A DNA stretch of 64,000 nt from an uncultured Peptococcaceae bacterium (GTDB lineage: Bacteria; Bacillota; Peptococcia; Peptococcales; Peptococcaceae): positions 34,977-98,976 of the forward strand of contig CAJUDO010000006.1 of assembly GCA_910585405.1 (NCBI GenBank). Reading direction: 5' to 3'. Within the stretch, counting starts at the first letter, position 1. Every line of letters begins with the position of its first letter. Of this stretch, positions 8,208 to 17,797 are shown piece by piece. Position numbers and translations under genes: made by a program. The notes below the pieces were generated by a model. That model saw nothing but the letters and a program-made list of their open reading frames with translations, did no database searches and was not told the DNA's origin.

Positions 8208-9400
8208 GCACTCGCACCCCCAAACACCGGAACTTCAAATTTCCCCAAAGTCAGGTTATCAGAAGCCCCGTTTATTTTGGTGTTTCCAATATCCACAATA
8301 CCATTGACACCTAAAATGCGGGTTTCAATCTGCGAAATACGAACCACCAAATACGGGTTATCAGCCCATGTTTTACGCAATTCCAGCAAATAGCCTTGTA
8401 TTGCTTCATTGATAGATGATTGCAAATTATTCCATCCGTACCCAACATCAAAGGTGATATTGGTTTTAACAGTAATGTTTACCACCTTTGCCTTTTCCAC
8501 GGTCACAATATGCCCGATTGGTGCAATTCCGTAACCTTCCCCGGCGTTCTGTTCTGGATCAATGGCGGTTTGCACTGTTTGGATTAGTTCATCTGTTGGC
8601 ACACCATATTCTGAATTTAGAATTGTCAACAGCACTGTTCCCCCAACGGTCAATTTCTTTGCTGCCGCCGCTGAATACACGATTTCAAGCCACGCTTTCA
8701 CCGTTGGATTCAGCGTGTTAATAATTCCGTTATACCATTCTTTCACAATCTCATTCGGGATCATGTCAGTGGGGCGAATATCACCATTCCAAGTCCTTGT
8801 TACTTTGGTACTTCCAACGCCCGGAATAGCGTTTGTTTTTTCAAGGTAATCACGAACATTGCCCCCAAAGGCTTTTTCATTGAAGCTATCAAAATAACGG
8901 GTTCGCAAATCTTCTGTTTCTTCTTCATCCTCACCGGGAATAAGAATTTCCGTAAGTTCAGCCGTTTCAAGTCCTTCAATATAATCAATGGGAATCATTG
9001 TTCCCATCTGCTGATTTCCTACAATTCCGGGGGTTTCGCATTTTACTTTATATTCCCCATCTGCGATTTTTTCAGTTACAATGAAATTCATTGAACCTAT
9101 ATTGAACCGCCGCCCAGTAACATCAATATTTGTTGGGGTAAACTCACCCTTCAAAACAGCATAGGTTGCTTCATAAGGGGCAATTCCTCTTTCTTTGCAA
9201 CGCCTGATAAGAAATTCCCTTGAAGCACTATCACCGTATGCTTCCGCAATCAGGGTGTTCAGTTCAACATAAAGAATTTCCAATTCAAGGGCTGTGGGGG
9301 AATGGGTATCAAAGATAACCGAACCTTCCCGCTTGTCGAATTTGTCAGATACCCGTGAAAGCATCCGTTCAAGAATTTCATTATAGGTTACATCATACAT
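8204..9400 (-). CDS. Baseplate J-like protein (XkdT/gp47)
   Basis: 398 residues. Baseplate J hallmarks: REGSVIFDTHSPTALELEILYVELN near the N-terminus, the central GNQQMGTMIP and EDEEETEDLRTRYFDSFNEKAFGGNVRDYLEKTNAIPGVGSTKV. It forms the wedge ring of the contractile baseplate. Overlaps its neighbours on both sides (ATGA-type coupling). Confidence 0.93.
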   Translation of the reverse strand: MYDVTYNEILERMLSRVSDKFDKREGSVIFDTHSPTALELEILYVELNTLIAEAYGDSASREFLIRRCKERGIAPYEATYAVLKGEFTPTNIDVTGRRFNIGSMNFIVTEKIADGEYKVKCETPGIVGNQQMGTMIPIDYIEGLETAELTEILIPGEDEEETEDLRTRYFDSFNEKAFGGNVRDYLEKTNAIPGVGSTKVTRTWNGDIRPTDMIPNEIVKEWYNGIINTLNPTVKAWLEIVYSAAAAKKLTVGGTVLLTILNSEYGVPTDELIQTVQTAIDPEQNAGEGYGIAPIGHIVTVEKAKVVNITVKTNITFDVGYGWNNLQSSINEAIQGYLLELRKTWADNPYLVVRISQIETRILGVNGIVDIGNTKINGASDNLTLGKFEVPVFGGASA

Positions 9401-9804
9401 TAAAAGTTCACCACCTTTTCAGCAACCACATCACCGAAAACGGTATGTGCGGTAAAAGTTACAAGGATTTCACCCTTTTTTGAAATGTTAAATTCAAAAT
9501 TATCAACGCTTTTGATTCTATCATCCCAAGTTAGGGCTTCCGTGATCCGGCGTTCAAGTTCAGGGCAAACATACGAAATAGGTTCACCGTATAAATCAAG
9601 CAATTCAATCCCATAGTTCCACGAATACATCACATATTGGTAACGCTCTGTGTTCAGGATTTTATATATTGCCTGTTTCATTGCTTCCTGATTGTCTGTA
9701 TAACCCCGTACAAGTTCGCTTGCAAGGTTCATTTTGTAGGTATGGGTTGGCTGTTCCTCAATCTCGAAATCCTGTTCAAGAAAGGCTGTGGTTGAAGGTA
9801 TCAT
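9400..9804 (-). CDS. Baseplate protein, XkdS/DUF2634-like
   Basis: 134 residues with the gp25/DUF2634 pattern (RGYTDNQEAMKQAIYKILNTERYQYVMYSWNYGIELLDLYGEP). It is a baseplate wedge component lying between XkdR-like and XkdT-like genes, overlapping both. Confidence 0.9.
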   Translation of the reverse strand: MIPSTTAFLEQDFEIEEQPTHTYKMNLASELVRGYTDNQEAMKQAIYKILNTERYQYVMYSWNYGIELLDLYGEPISYVCPELERRITEALTWDDRIKSVDNFEFNISKKGEILVTFTAHTVFGDVVAEKVVNF

Positions 9805-10199
9805 CCGATTCTATCCACCACAATATATTTTTGCCCGCCCTGCTGCCTAACAAGAAGCACTTCATCACCGACAACCAACCCATTATGAACGGTAATTTTC
9901 TTCTTGCTGATAACAATATCGTGATTATGAGAAGCAAAGGCGGGATCGCCGCTTCCCCCTGATCGGTTTTGTGTTGCCCATCCGTATTCAGAAAGAATTG
10001 AAACGGTTGTAACATAATTTGTAACATTCCGGCAAAGAACAAGCTGCCCTTCACCCAATGGCAATTTCTGTTCCACAAGGATTTTCAAGGGGGAAGTGCT
10101 TGTTACCTTTCCAAAACAAACTTGAACGGGTTTTGAAGCGTCAACCGCATCCAACGCCGCCCGTTTTATTGCTTTTGTCAATTCAACTGCATCAGGCAA
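9801..10199 (-). CDS. Baseplate protein, XkdR/DUF2577-like
   Basis: 132 residues from a TTG at 10199, chosen because GAGGGGG lies eight bases upstream; a GTG nine bases earlier overlaps that site. HNHDIVISKKKITVHNGLVVGDEVLLVRQQGGQKYIVVDRIG is the beta-rich DUF2577 end. Position in the Xkd order supports a baseplate role. Confidence 0.88.
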   Translation of the reverse strand: MPDAVELTKAIKRAALDAVDASKPVQVCFGKVTSTSPLKILVEQKLPLGEGQLVLCRNVTNYVTTVSILSEYGWATQNRSGGSGDPAFASHNHDIVISKKKITVHNGLVVGDEVLLVRQQGGQKYIVVDRIG

Positions 10200-11172
10200 T
10201 AAATTCACCCCCTCGAAGTGTTAAATCCATGAAATGTTCATCCAGCTTGAAAGTGTGCTTTACCTTTTCAACCAACATGAAGTTTTTCAAATTCATATCG
10301 CCCAAAGCAAGGTTTATTACAACCATGCTTCCGGCTCTTACCCGTGTATCGCCCAAAGCGTTCACGATTTTCAGGTTTCTTGTTTTGCTGTTGTATAGCT
10401 TCAACAGGGCATCCGCTTTTGCTTGCCCGTTTTCGCCCTTTTGCAGCGTGTCAAAATACTGTAACACACCCCATGCGTTCATGTGACTTGAATCCTGTGC
10501 AATGTAAACTTCCCTCTTTCCGGTTTCTTCATTGTCATAGGTCAGCTTCACTTTGTTGTAAGTGTCGTTGTCAATGCTGGAAGTGTATTCAAAATTTTCC
10601 CCGGTTTCTTCATCAATCATCAGGTATGCCCCCGGCTCACCAACATACATTGAAGAAAGGCTTTTCAATGTCAGCTTGCCGAAATCGTCATACAAAACAA
10701 ACATTTCTTTACTGTTCTGTAATGTCAGGTCAAGGGCATTTTCTATCATATCAAATAGGGAAGTGTTATCTTCCACCCGTGAAGCAATCACAAACCCGGT
10801 ATCTTCCAAAGTTCCGGTGTTCAAAGAAAAATCCGCTGCAATCATCTGAATAAACTGCGAAGCGGTTTTATTCTCATAAACATAAGTATCTTTGTTATTC
10901 AAATACCGTAATTGATCGTAAGCTGTCACTTCTATAATCTGATCCTTATCCCGCTTTTTCGTGAACACAAACCCAAAGAAAACGGGTTTCCCATCCACTT
11001 TCAGGCGAACCGCCGCCCCTTCCTGAAAATTGATAACGGAATCTTTTACAAGTTTGAAGGTCAGCTTGCCGGGGGTGCTTCTTCTTTCTGTACTCCATTC
11101 AATACCTTCTTCCACAACCGGAATATATGCCTTTGTGCCGGAAGGATCGGAAATCAAAAGTTCTACATTCAA
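10192..11172 (-). CDS. Baseplate hub protein, XkdQ-like
   Basis: 326 residues, TTG start after AAGGGGG. The N-terminal beta-rich region (IEWSTERRSTPGKLTFKLVKD, AAVRLKVDGKPVFFGFVFTKKRDKDQ, VTAYDQLRYLNNKDTYVYENKTASQF) is typical of the late-control-D/gp27-like hub of PBSX-type tails. It forms the central hub through which the tube joins the baseplate. Confidence 0.9.
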   Translation of the reverse strand: MNVELLISDPSGTKAYIPVVEEGIEWSTERRSTPGKLTFKLVKDSVINFQEGAAVRLKVDGKPVFFGFVFTKKRDKDQIIEVTAYDQLRYLNNKDTYVYENKTASQFIQMIAADFSLNTGTLEDTGFVIASRVEDNTSLFDMIENALDLTLQNSKEMFVLYDDFGKLTLKSLSSMYVGEPGAYLMIDEETGENFEYTSSIDNDTYNKVKLTYDNEETGKREVYIAQDSSHMNAWGVLQYFDTLQKGENGQAKADALLKLYNSKTRNLKIVNALGDTRVRAGSMVVINLALGDMNLKNFMLVEKVKHTFKLDEHFMDLTLRGGEFIA

Positions 11173-11184
11173 AGCCGCACCCCC

Positions 11185-11907
11185 TTAATCAAATGTTCCA
11201 TCATCTACCCACCCATACACATTTGAACCGGAATCAATGTGTATCAAATGCCACGGGTGGGCTTTTCCTGAACCGTTTGCAATCGTGATTTTTGCCTTTC
11301 CCGCCCTTGCGGAATAACCCTTTGCCCCCGGATAGGAACTATAAAAGTGTGTGCCGCCGTGAAAATTCACTATATCGCCCACACCATAGCTTTTCTTTGC
11401 CGGGGGATCAGCCGCCCTTTGCTTTTCAACCTTTGCTTTCGGTTTGGAAGCGGCGATTTTGATATTTACGGTTTTTGTGCCATAGTCCCGGTATTGCTTC
11501 AACTTGATTTTTACCATCAAATCAAAGCCATCTTTCGCCTGTTCGGTAATTTTGTAATCTTCCAATGATACCTTCATATTGGTTGAAAACAGAACCTTTC
11601 CATTTGGCATTGTCCGGGAAACGATAAATTGAAAGGGCTTCTTATCCGCTTTCAAACTTTCAAAGTAATCAAGAAAATAAGAAGCCCCCTTGAACCCTGA
11701 TTTATAGGTTGCAAACGGGTATTTTACTTGTGGTATTCTGCACTCAAATTCAACATCCGTTAGTTCAGGGGTTTTCAAAATGTTTATTTCCCCTTCATTT
11801 ATCAGGGTTAGCGTGTCATTTGCGTTATTGATTTTCACTTGCAGCTTTTCAGGGGCGATTGGTAACAAGCATTTTTTCAGGTAGAAATCATATCCGCTTT
11901 TACTCAT
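11185..11907 (-). CDS. XkdP-like tail protein with SH3-like C-terminus
   Basis: 240 residues. The N-terminal ~150 residues resemble the XkdP family (FYLKKCLLPIAPEKLQVKINN, ASYFLDYFESLKADKKPFQFIVSR, LEDYKITEQAKDGFDLMVKIKLKQYRDYG). The usual C-terminal LysM is replaced by an SH3-like module (YGVGDIVNFHGGTHFYSSYPGAKG ... WHLIHIDSGSNVYGWVDDG). It probably links tape measure and hub and touches peptidoglycan. Confidence 0.85.
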   Translation of the reverse strand: MSKSGYDFYLKKCLLPIAPEKLQVKINNANDTLTLINEGEINILKTPELTDVEFECRIPQVKYPFATYKSGFKGASYFLDYFESLKADKKPFQFIVSRTMPNGKVLFSTNMKVSLEDYKITEQAKDGFDLMVKIKLKQYRDYGTKTVNIKIAASKPKAKVEKQRAADPPAKKSYGVGDIVNFHGGTHFYSSYPGAKGYSARAGKAKITIANGSGKAHPWHLIHIDSGSNVYGWVDDGTFD

Positions 11908-14624
11908 TATTCATGCACCCCTTCCGCTATAATGTCAACCGCTTCATTTACTGCACCCGTCAGCCCGTCAACTACTCCATCCAAATCCATTTTACCGGAA
12001 ACGGTATTGTGGTTCGTCTGTTCAATAGTGATTTCAGCGGTTGTAAATCTGTTTATTGCTTCCTGTTCGGCAATGTCACGAAGATATTTCAAATCTTCTT
12101 CTGTAATATCCATTGAATCCTTGATTGCCCCGGTGTTGCCCGCTATATCGCCAACATCCCCGGCAAGCCCCGCCCCGTAATTGCTCAAATCGGCGTAGTC
12201 ACCCGCACCCGGTACATTGGTATCAAACAGGCTGGAAGGATCGAAATTCGCAATGCTTTCATCAATCCCTTCACCAAAGGAATACCCGGCATCCCAAGCC
12301 GCCCCGTATTCAAACCGCCCAAGTTTCATATCGTCAGCGTTCATTTTTGCCATTACCTCATCACCCTTGCCGAAGGTTTCATCAACCCAACCGCCAAGAG
12401 AATCACGCCAACCCTGAACACTTCCCGCAAGGTTTGAACCGAAGATTGCATCAATAGCCGAAGCCAACGCTTGAAGAATACCAAGCACGGTATCAGCCAA
12501 ATCAAAGAACAACCGACAAACCGCACCGATAGGATCGGTGAACACATTGCCGATAAAGTTTGCCACGGTTGCCACAAGGTTATAGATAAGCACGAACACA
12601 TCCACAACCAAATTCCAAAGGGCAACAAAGATATTGCCGATAAAGGCAAGGGCAACCATGAACGCCCCGCAAATTATACCCGTTGCGGAAACGGAAGTTC
12701 CGGCGAATTTATTCACCGCCGCCACCGCCGCATAGAATAGGGCTATCAGGGCGATTATAAGAATAATGATCCACACGATAGGGCAAGCGTACATTGCAGC
12801 GTTCAGCCCGTATTGTGCGGTTGTTTCAGCCCATGTTGCACCCGTTACAAGCATTGTTGCCGCTGCCATTATGCCCTTTGCTACCGCAACAATCCCATGA
12901 ACCGCCGCCATAGCCATTTCAGCACCTTTTGTCAACAGCAACCAGCCGTAGTAAACAGCCAAAGCCCCGGCTACACCGTAAATGATAGGGGATAGCCACG
13001 ACCAATTTTCACCAACGATTTCAGCAACGCCCACAAGCAAATCAAAGATTTCAAGGGCAATGCCCGCCACCATTGATAGGGCTTCAATCGCATTGTTCAC
13101 AAAGCCCTGAAACGCTTCACTATTGGCAATTTCATTCATTCTTTGAAGAACGGGCTGAAATGCCATCAAAGCGGTATTCTGAAAAGAAGTCCAAATTTGC
13201 GAAAAGGTTTTCGGCATTTGTTCAAATTTTGCATTGGTATCATCAGCCGCTGCAAACATAGCCGCCTTTACAATGTCAGCGGTAATCAGTCCTTCCGCTG
13301 CCATATCCTTTAATTGCCCCTTTGGAACTTCCATATAATCAGCAATCGCCTGAATGATATTCGGGGCTTGCTCCAAAATGCTGTTGTATTCCTCACCACG
13401 AAGAACGCCTGAACCCATTGCTTGTGTAAGCTGCAACATAGCGGCATCAATGCCCGCCGCTTCCGTTCCGGCAATGGTAAACTGTTTATTCACCTGTTCC
13501 ATGAAGGCAATGATTTCTTCCGAACTGCTGAACGCATCACCCGCCATAAGTCCAAGTTTGGAAACGGCATCAGCGGTTGCCTGATAGCTGCCCCTTGCCC
13601 GTTCCGCTGAAAGATAAATCATGTTCTGCAAATCTTGTGTGGTTTGCAATCCGTCATTCATCAAATTCAAGCGGGCGGTTGTAGAAGTAAGCTGATCCGA
13701 TAAGTTCAACGCCGCTGAAAGGGTTTGAATTGTAGCGTATGCTGTAACCGCACCCTTGATTGTCTGCATTAGTTCATTGGCTTCATTCGTGCCTTCTTCA
13801 ATTTCACGGTTGAACCGCCCTTGTTCGTCAACATTATCACGGATATATCTTTCAGTATTGCCTATTGTCTGCGACAACCGCAAATAGGCTTCATTCGCTG
13901 CCTGAACATCCATGTTGTCAACAGCACGGTTCAAATTCTGTTGTTCCTGAACCGCCTGATCTAATTGCCCCCGCAACTGTTCCAATTCCGCATTTGCGGT
14001 ATCTGTACCCATATTCAGGGGGTTACTTTCTATTGTCTGAATACGCTGCTGAATTGCTTGCAAGCGGCTTTGCATATTGGATAAATCCGTAAAACCACCG
14101 GGCGGTAAGAAATCCATATCTGCCGCTGTCTGCACAATTCGTTCCTGCGTTTGGTTCAAAGTGTTCAACATATTGTTTGCACTTTGAACTTCCTGTTCAA
14201 ACCGTTCCACCCCGGAATTTGTAAAAACTTCCAAGCTGTCAGATTGCCAATGAACCGGAACTTCCACGGGTTCGGGCTGTTCCGGTTCAATCGGCATATC
14301 AACAGGGGGCGGTTGCTCCACCAAAGGATCAGGCACATCCGGCTGCACGGGAAGTACAACCGGGGCTGAACTTTGCGGGGCGGTAGGTGTTTGTGTTTCG
14401 GGGGTTTCAATCCCTTGCATAGCCGCATCCAACTGTTGAACTGCAATAGTAGCCTGATTGATTGAATCCCGTGCTGCTTCAATAGAAGCTGTGTCAACGG
14501 GGCTGTTCATTGTTTGGTGCAAATCTTCCATAGCGGAAAGCCCCAAATTTACGGAATTGATAACCTGATACAAAACGCTTGTGAAGTTATCTTGTAATTC
14601 AATCGCCGTTCTGATTGTAGCCAT
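11907..14624 (-). CDS. Tail tape measure protein
   Basis: 905 residues; start ATG at 14624 follows AGGTGA rather than the GTG at 14633. Long coiled, Gln-rich N-terminus (residues 60-300), a tape-measure domain (SAERARGSYQATADAVSKLGLMAGDAF, GEEYNSILEQAPNIIQAIADYM), then about 150 residues of hydrophobic segments (SWLSPIIYGVAGALAVYYGWLL, IVWIIILIIALIALFYAAVAAV). Its length sets tail length; the hydrophobic part is thought to enter the host membrane. It directly follows the frameshifted chaperone pair, the standard arrangement. Confidence 0.94.
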   Translation of the reverse strand: MATIRTAIELQDNFTSVLYQVINSVNLGLSAMEDLHQTMNSPVDTASIEAARDSINQATIAVQQLDAAMQGIETPETQTPTAPQSSAPVVLPVQPDVPDPLVEQPPPVDMPIEPEQPEPVEVPVHWQSDSLEVFTNSGVERFEQEVQSANNMLNTLNQTQERIVQTAADMDFLPPGGFTDLSNMQSRLQAIQQRIQTIESNPLNMGTDTANAELEQLRGQLDQAVQEQQNLNRAVDNMDVQAANEAYLRLSQTIGNTERYIRDNVDEQGRFNREIEEGTNEANELMQTIKGAVTAYATIQTLSAALNLSDQLTSTTARLNLMNDGLQTTQDLQNMIYLSAERARGSYQATADAVSKLGLMAGDAFSSSEEIIAFMEQVNKQFTIAGTEAAGIDAAMLQLTQAMGSGVLRGEEYNSILEQAPNIIQAIADYMEVPKGQLKDMAAEGLITADIVKAAMFAAADDTNAKFEQMPKTFSQIWTSFQNTALMAFQPVLQRMNEIANSEAFQGFVNNAIEALSMVAGIALEIFDLLVGVAEIVGENWSWLSPIIYGVAGALAVYYGWLLLTKGAEMAMAAVHGIVAVAKGIMAAATMLVTGATWAETTAQYGLNAAMYACPIVWIIILIIALIALFYAAVAAVNKFAGTSVSATGIICGAFMVALAFIGNIFVALWNLVVDVFVLIYNLVATVANFIGNVFTDPIGAVCRLFFDLADTVLGILQALASAIDAIFGSNLAGSVQGWRDSLGGWVDETFGKGDEVMAKMNADDMKLGRFEYGAAWDAGYSFGEGIDESIANFDPSSLFDTNVPGAGDYADLSNYGAGLAGDVGDIAGNTGAIKDSMDITEEDLKYLRDIAEQEAINRFTTAEITIEQTNHNTVSGKMDLDGVVDGLTGAVNEAVDIIAEGVHE

Positions 14625-14629
14625 GCGGA

Positions 14630-15252
14630 TCACCTACCTTTCTTTTTGGATTTACTTTCAATCTTCTTTTTCTCTTTTTTGTCAGCTTCCATTTTCACCT
14701 TGATTGCCGCCACGGTAAAAGCCTTTTCTTCTTCATCCATAGCAAGGAAAACGGAAGGCAAAATGTGAAGTTTCAGAAGGGCATAGTAAGCAAAGTTCGC
14801 TTCCCAATCCCCTTCTTCAATTAGTTTTTTGCTTCATTCACCTTATCTTCAAAGGAAACATTGAAGCCCTGAAATTTCTGAACGAAAGCCGCCAAATCGT
14901 TATATTCGCCGGGATCGTCAACCATTGCCATCAGCAAATCTTCCGGGGTTTTCACGCCGTAGGAATCCTGCAATTCGGAATCGAACAAATCAGGCACAAC
15001 CACGGAAGCCGCAATCATACGCTGAATGTAAAGGCTGGATTTCAGTTTCGGGCGGTACATATTCGGCTTTCCCGTTACCGGAATATCAATGGTGCAATTC
15101 TCCCTGATTTCCTCGTTCTCTTTGGAAGAAATGTGTTTGAACTCCCATTCAAGGGGGTTGCCCTTCTCGTCACAAAGGGATTTTGTTGCCGGGTAGAACC
15201 CGTTTTCCTTCACGGCTTTGTTAGCCTTCATAAATTTTGCGAATTTAGACAT
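14630..15252 (-). CDS. Tail assembly chaperone, -1 frameshift product
   Basis: The short chaperone frame ends GCA AAA AAC TAA (14832-14821), which contains the canonical slippery heptamer A AAA AAC in the right phase. After a -1 slip the frame stays open for 64 more codons (LIEEGDWEANFAYYALLK ... KKIESKSKKKGR) to a TGA at 14630-14632, giving a 207-residue fusion. The extension is too short for a normal ORF scan and has no start of its own. Ending 6 bp before the tape measure start matches G/GT-type chaperone pairs. Confidence 0.85.
14821..15252 (-). CDS. Tail assembly chaperone, XkdN-like short form
   Basis: 143 residues from the ATG at 15252 (AAAGGAAG upstream). KAVKENGFYPATKSLCDEKGNPLEWEFKHISSKENEEIRE and RPKLKSSLYIQRMIAASVVVPDLFDSELQDSYGVKTPEDLL follow the XkdN family. 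It coats the tape measure during tail assembly and is not in the mature particle. The start at 15270 has no ribosome-binding site. Confidence 0.9.
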   Translation of the reverse strand: MSKFAKFMKANKAVKENGFYPATKSLCDEKGNPLEWEFKHISSKENEEIRENCTIDIPVTGKPNMYRPKLKSSLYIQRMIAASVVVPDLFDSELQDSYGVKTPEDLLMAMVDDPGEYNDLAAFVQKFQGFNVSFEDKVNEAKN

Positions 15253-15289
15253 TTTACATCTTCCTTTCATTATTTATCACGGAATAGGC

Positions 15290-15333
15290 AAAACCCCTTA
15301 TATGGGCTTATATAAGCCGCACACAAGGGGTTT
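15290..15333. terminator. Hairpin downstream of tail tube gene
   Basis: AAACCCCTTATAT ... ACAAGGGGTTT with core GGCTTATATAAGCC. It resembles the element at 3284-3330. Placed after the tube gene, it may attenuate transcription so that tube and sheath are made in excess. Confidence 0.55.
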
Positions 15334-15351
15334 CAGCCCTTCCATTGGTTG

Positions 15352-15834
15352 TTAGTTCGTAAGAAATCCTTCAAGGTCTTTGAAGGCTTCCGGCATCTTG
15401 AAATCTTCAAAGGTGAAATCCATATCTTCATCAAGATATTCACCATCTGCATCAAACTTTGCCAACACACCGCCGTCAATGTTACAATCCATCAGGATCA
15501 TTGTTTGTCTGCCAGCCCCGGAAGTGGGATCTTCATTTGAAATCTGAATTTCAAAATAAATATCTTCCCCGGTTTCCTTGTACTGCAACATCATCTGCCG
15601 GAAAATAGAAGTGTTGTAGTGGAAGGTTGCCGAACCCGTACCTTTCCAGCCGGAAGCCTTGTTTCCCTTGCCCGTCTTGCCAAGAATGGGAACTTCCGTT
15701 TTGTTCTTCTCAAACTTTGCTTCAAGGTTGATAGCCTGCATGAAATTGTAACGGCGTGTTCCGATAGTCACGAAACATTCAGCCAAAGCCGCAAATACCG
15801 TGTCTTTGGCTTTCATAACCACATTACCGTTCAT
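15352..15834 (-). CDS. Tail tube protein, XkdM-like
   Basis: 160 residues; MNGNVVMKAKDTVFAALAECFVTIGTRRYNFMQAINLEAKFEKNK and GWKGTGSATFHYNTSIFRQMMLQYKETGEDIYFEIQISNEDPTS match the XkdM inner tube family. Follows the sheath gene by 17 bp. Confidence 0.93.
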   Translation of the reverse strand: MNGNVVMKAKDTVFAALAECFVTIGTRRYNFMQAINLEAKFEKNKTEVPILGKTGKGNKASGWKGTGSATFHYNTSIFRQMMLQYKETGEDIYFEIQISNEDPTSGAGRQTMILMDCNIDGGVLAKFDADGEYLDEDMDFTFEDFKMPEAFKDLEGFLTN

Positions 15835-15851
15835 TCTGTTTCACCCCTTCC

Positions 15852-17159
15852 TTATGCCACCGTAACGGTCATATATAACTTGCTCATAGCGTTTACAACC
15901 GTTACAAGGTCATTTACCACCACGGATTTCTTTGTGTTGCCCTGTGTAACCGTCACATCAGAATCCGAAAAGTTTTCAATCGCCCGGATTTCCTGCAACT
16001 GTTCATGGTGCTTCACAATATCCGACCAAAGGGAAATTCTTCCCGCTGCATCGTTGGGAACAACGCCCAAATACTTTGTATTGAATAAAACCGCAATATC
16101 ATTTGCGATCTGATCCATCACACGCACGGTCTGATTATCCTTGAAAATATCGCCCTGTGTATCGGAAGTAGTAACCATTGTGTTAATATCTTCCAACACA
16201 CGAACATCAGAACCGACCTTATGAAGCGTAAATTCCCCGGCTTTAATAGCCTTCTTCAACTCGTTCTGCGTGTAGTTTGCATCAACGGTAAATTCACCGT
16301 TGTAAATCCTGTTCTGATTGCTCTTGTTTACTTCACAACCAGCGGAAGCGCCCGTTACCCAATAAACAAGGCTTGCTTCACTCCAACCTTCATCAAGCAC
16401 ACGGTTTTTCACGCTGATTGTGCCGTAATAGTCAGCCGCCTTGTTATAAAGCACAAGCTGGAATTTGATACCCATTTCATCACGCAAACGCTTGACGAAA
16501 GAAGCGAAAAGCCCCTTTGTGGTATCGTCTGTTACCACAACGCCCATTGTGTTATAAGTGTAGGCTTCAATCTTATCAAGGTAGGTTTGATAAGCTGTCC
16601 CGTCAACCGTGCCATTCTCACCACCGGAAAGAGGCGTTGCAGCCGTTACCGCCAGCGTTGCGGAAGCCTTAAACTTTACAAAATCATTTGCGGTCAGGTC
16701 AGCCGCCTTTGCAACCGTCTGTTCGTCAACAACCACCGTATCAAGCACGGTTTTCACATCAAACAGGGTATCATCATCAGCATTTACCTGAATCGTGATT
16801 TTCAGGTCATTGCCACGAACCCCGCCATAGAGGGCTTCCGCAAAGGTATTTGCCGCCTTTGTTCCCCCGGAAGTCAGTTTGTACGCATAAAGGGTTTGCG
16901 TGTTCAGGAACAAATCACGAAGCCCTTTCAGCTTGTCATGCGTGTAATCGTAACCGAAAATTTTCAGGCTGTTCTTCTGAAAATCGCCGTTGGTTACTTC
17001 AAACACATCACCGTCAATGCCCCAATCCAATTCAAGGGGCATTGTTGCAATACCCCTTTCAGAAAGGGCGGCATTTGCGGAAGCTGCCGAAATGAAATTG
17101 ATATATGCACCCGGCAATTCTTTGTTCTGTGTAACGAAAGTTCCACCGCCTAAAGCCAT
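15852..17159 (-). CDS. Contractile tail sheath, XkdK-like
   Basis: 435 residues. Opens MALGGGTFVTQNKELPGAYINFISAA and contains ERGIATMPLELDWG, GVRGNDLKITIQVN and a C-terminal TLHKVGSDVRVLEDINTM ... NDIAVLFNTKYLGVVPNDAAGR, the sheath pattern that wraps the tube and contracts for DNA injection. This establishes a myovirus-type tail. Confidence 0.95.
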   Translation of the reverse strand: MALGGGTFVTQNKELPGAYINFISAASANAALSERGIATMPLELDWGIDGDVFEVTNGDFQKNSLKIFGYDYTHDKLKGLRDLFLNTQTLYAYKLTSGGTKAANTFAEALYGGVRGNDLKITIQVNADDDTLFDVKTVLDTVVVDEQTVAKAADLTANDFVKFKASATLAVTAATPLSGGENGTVDGTAYQTYLDKIEAYTYNTMGVVVTDDTTKGLFASFVKRLRDEMGIKFQLVLYNKAADYYGTISVKNRVLDEGWSEASLVYWVTGASAGCEVNKSNQNRIYNGEFTVDANYTQNELKKAIKAGEFTLHKVGSDVRVLEDINTMVTTSDTQGDIFKDNQTVRVMDQIANDIAVLFNTKYLGVVPNDAAGRISLWSDIVKHHEQLQEIRAIENFSDSDVTVTQGNTKKSVVVNDLVTVVNAMSKLYMTVTVA

Positions 17160-17160
17160 G

Positions 17161-17361
17161 TTATTTCACCTGTCCTTTCATATATTTTTCAATCATCTGT
17201 TCAACGGTTTCAACCGTGTATTGCTTATCAGGGGAAAGAAGGGTGTTCACAATATCCTTCCTGCCCTGAAATCGTTCAGCCGCAAGCAACTGTTCTTTTG
17301 AAAATGAACTTTCAACTTTGCCCTGTTCGCTTGCGGCGGGTTTGCTTTTCTTTACCGCCAT
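17161..17361 (-). CDS. Small phage protein before the sheath, function unknown
   Basis: 66 residues, Lys/Glu-rich (EQLLAAERFQGRKDIVNTLLSPDKQYTVETVEQMIEKYMKG). AAGGTGATG lies just before the ATG and its stop precedes the sheath ATG by one base, suggesting translational coupling. Small proteins of this kind precede the sheath in PBSX-like phages. Confidence 0.75.
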   Translation of the reverse strand: MAVKKSKPAASEQGKVESSFSKEQLLAAERFQGRKDIVNTLLSPDKQYTVETVEQMIEKYMKGQVK

Positions 17362-17371
17362 TCACATCACC

Positions 17372-17797
17372 TTATCCTTTCACGGTAACATTTTCAGAAA
17401 TTTCTTCCATAGCATCAGAAGCCGCTGCCTTGTAAACAAACAAATCATAGTTCACAAAGAAGTTCAGCACCCCATCCACTACTTCATATTTCATTTTTGT
17501 GCCACGCACCAAATCCCCGGTAACGGTTATATATTCAAGGCAAGAAAAAAGCCTTTCGGCAACCGCATTACATTCTTCCTTTGCCCGGTCTTTATCAGCC
17601 GGGAAGTATTGTATGCAGAATTGGTTTTCCCTGAAATACCGTTTTCCAAGAAACACCCGGTTTGTGGGATTTATGCAGAACAGAAAAAAACAAGGTTCGT
17701 TCAAACCCTGTTCAACCGATTCTGTGTAAGTGGTGTAATCATCACCAAATTCAGCATTTAAGGAAATGCTGATTGATTCAATTATGGAATTTATCAT
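17372..17797 (-). CDS. Tail terminator-like protein
   Basis: 141 residues, start ATG 17797 after AGGGGAG. The pattern (INSIIESISISLNAEFGDDYTTYTESVEQGLNEPCFFLFCINP ... VNYDLFVYK) follows the DUF6838/tail-terminator proteins found between the gp10-like and sheath genes; these cap the tail tube at the head end. Confidence 0.75.
   Translation of the reverse strand: MINSIIESISISLNAEFGDDYTTYTESVEQGLNEPCFFLFCINPTNRVFLGKRYFRENQFCIQYFPADKDRAKEECNAVAERLFSCLEYITVTGDLVRGTKMKYEVVDGVLNFFVNYDLFVYKAAASDAMEEISENVTVKG

Noticed and set aside
16221..17153. 310-codon frame antisense to the sheath gene
   Set aside because: Shadow of a clear sheath gene.
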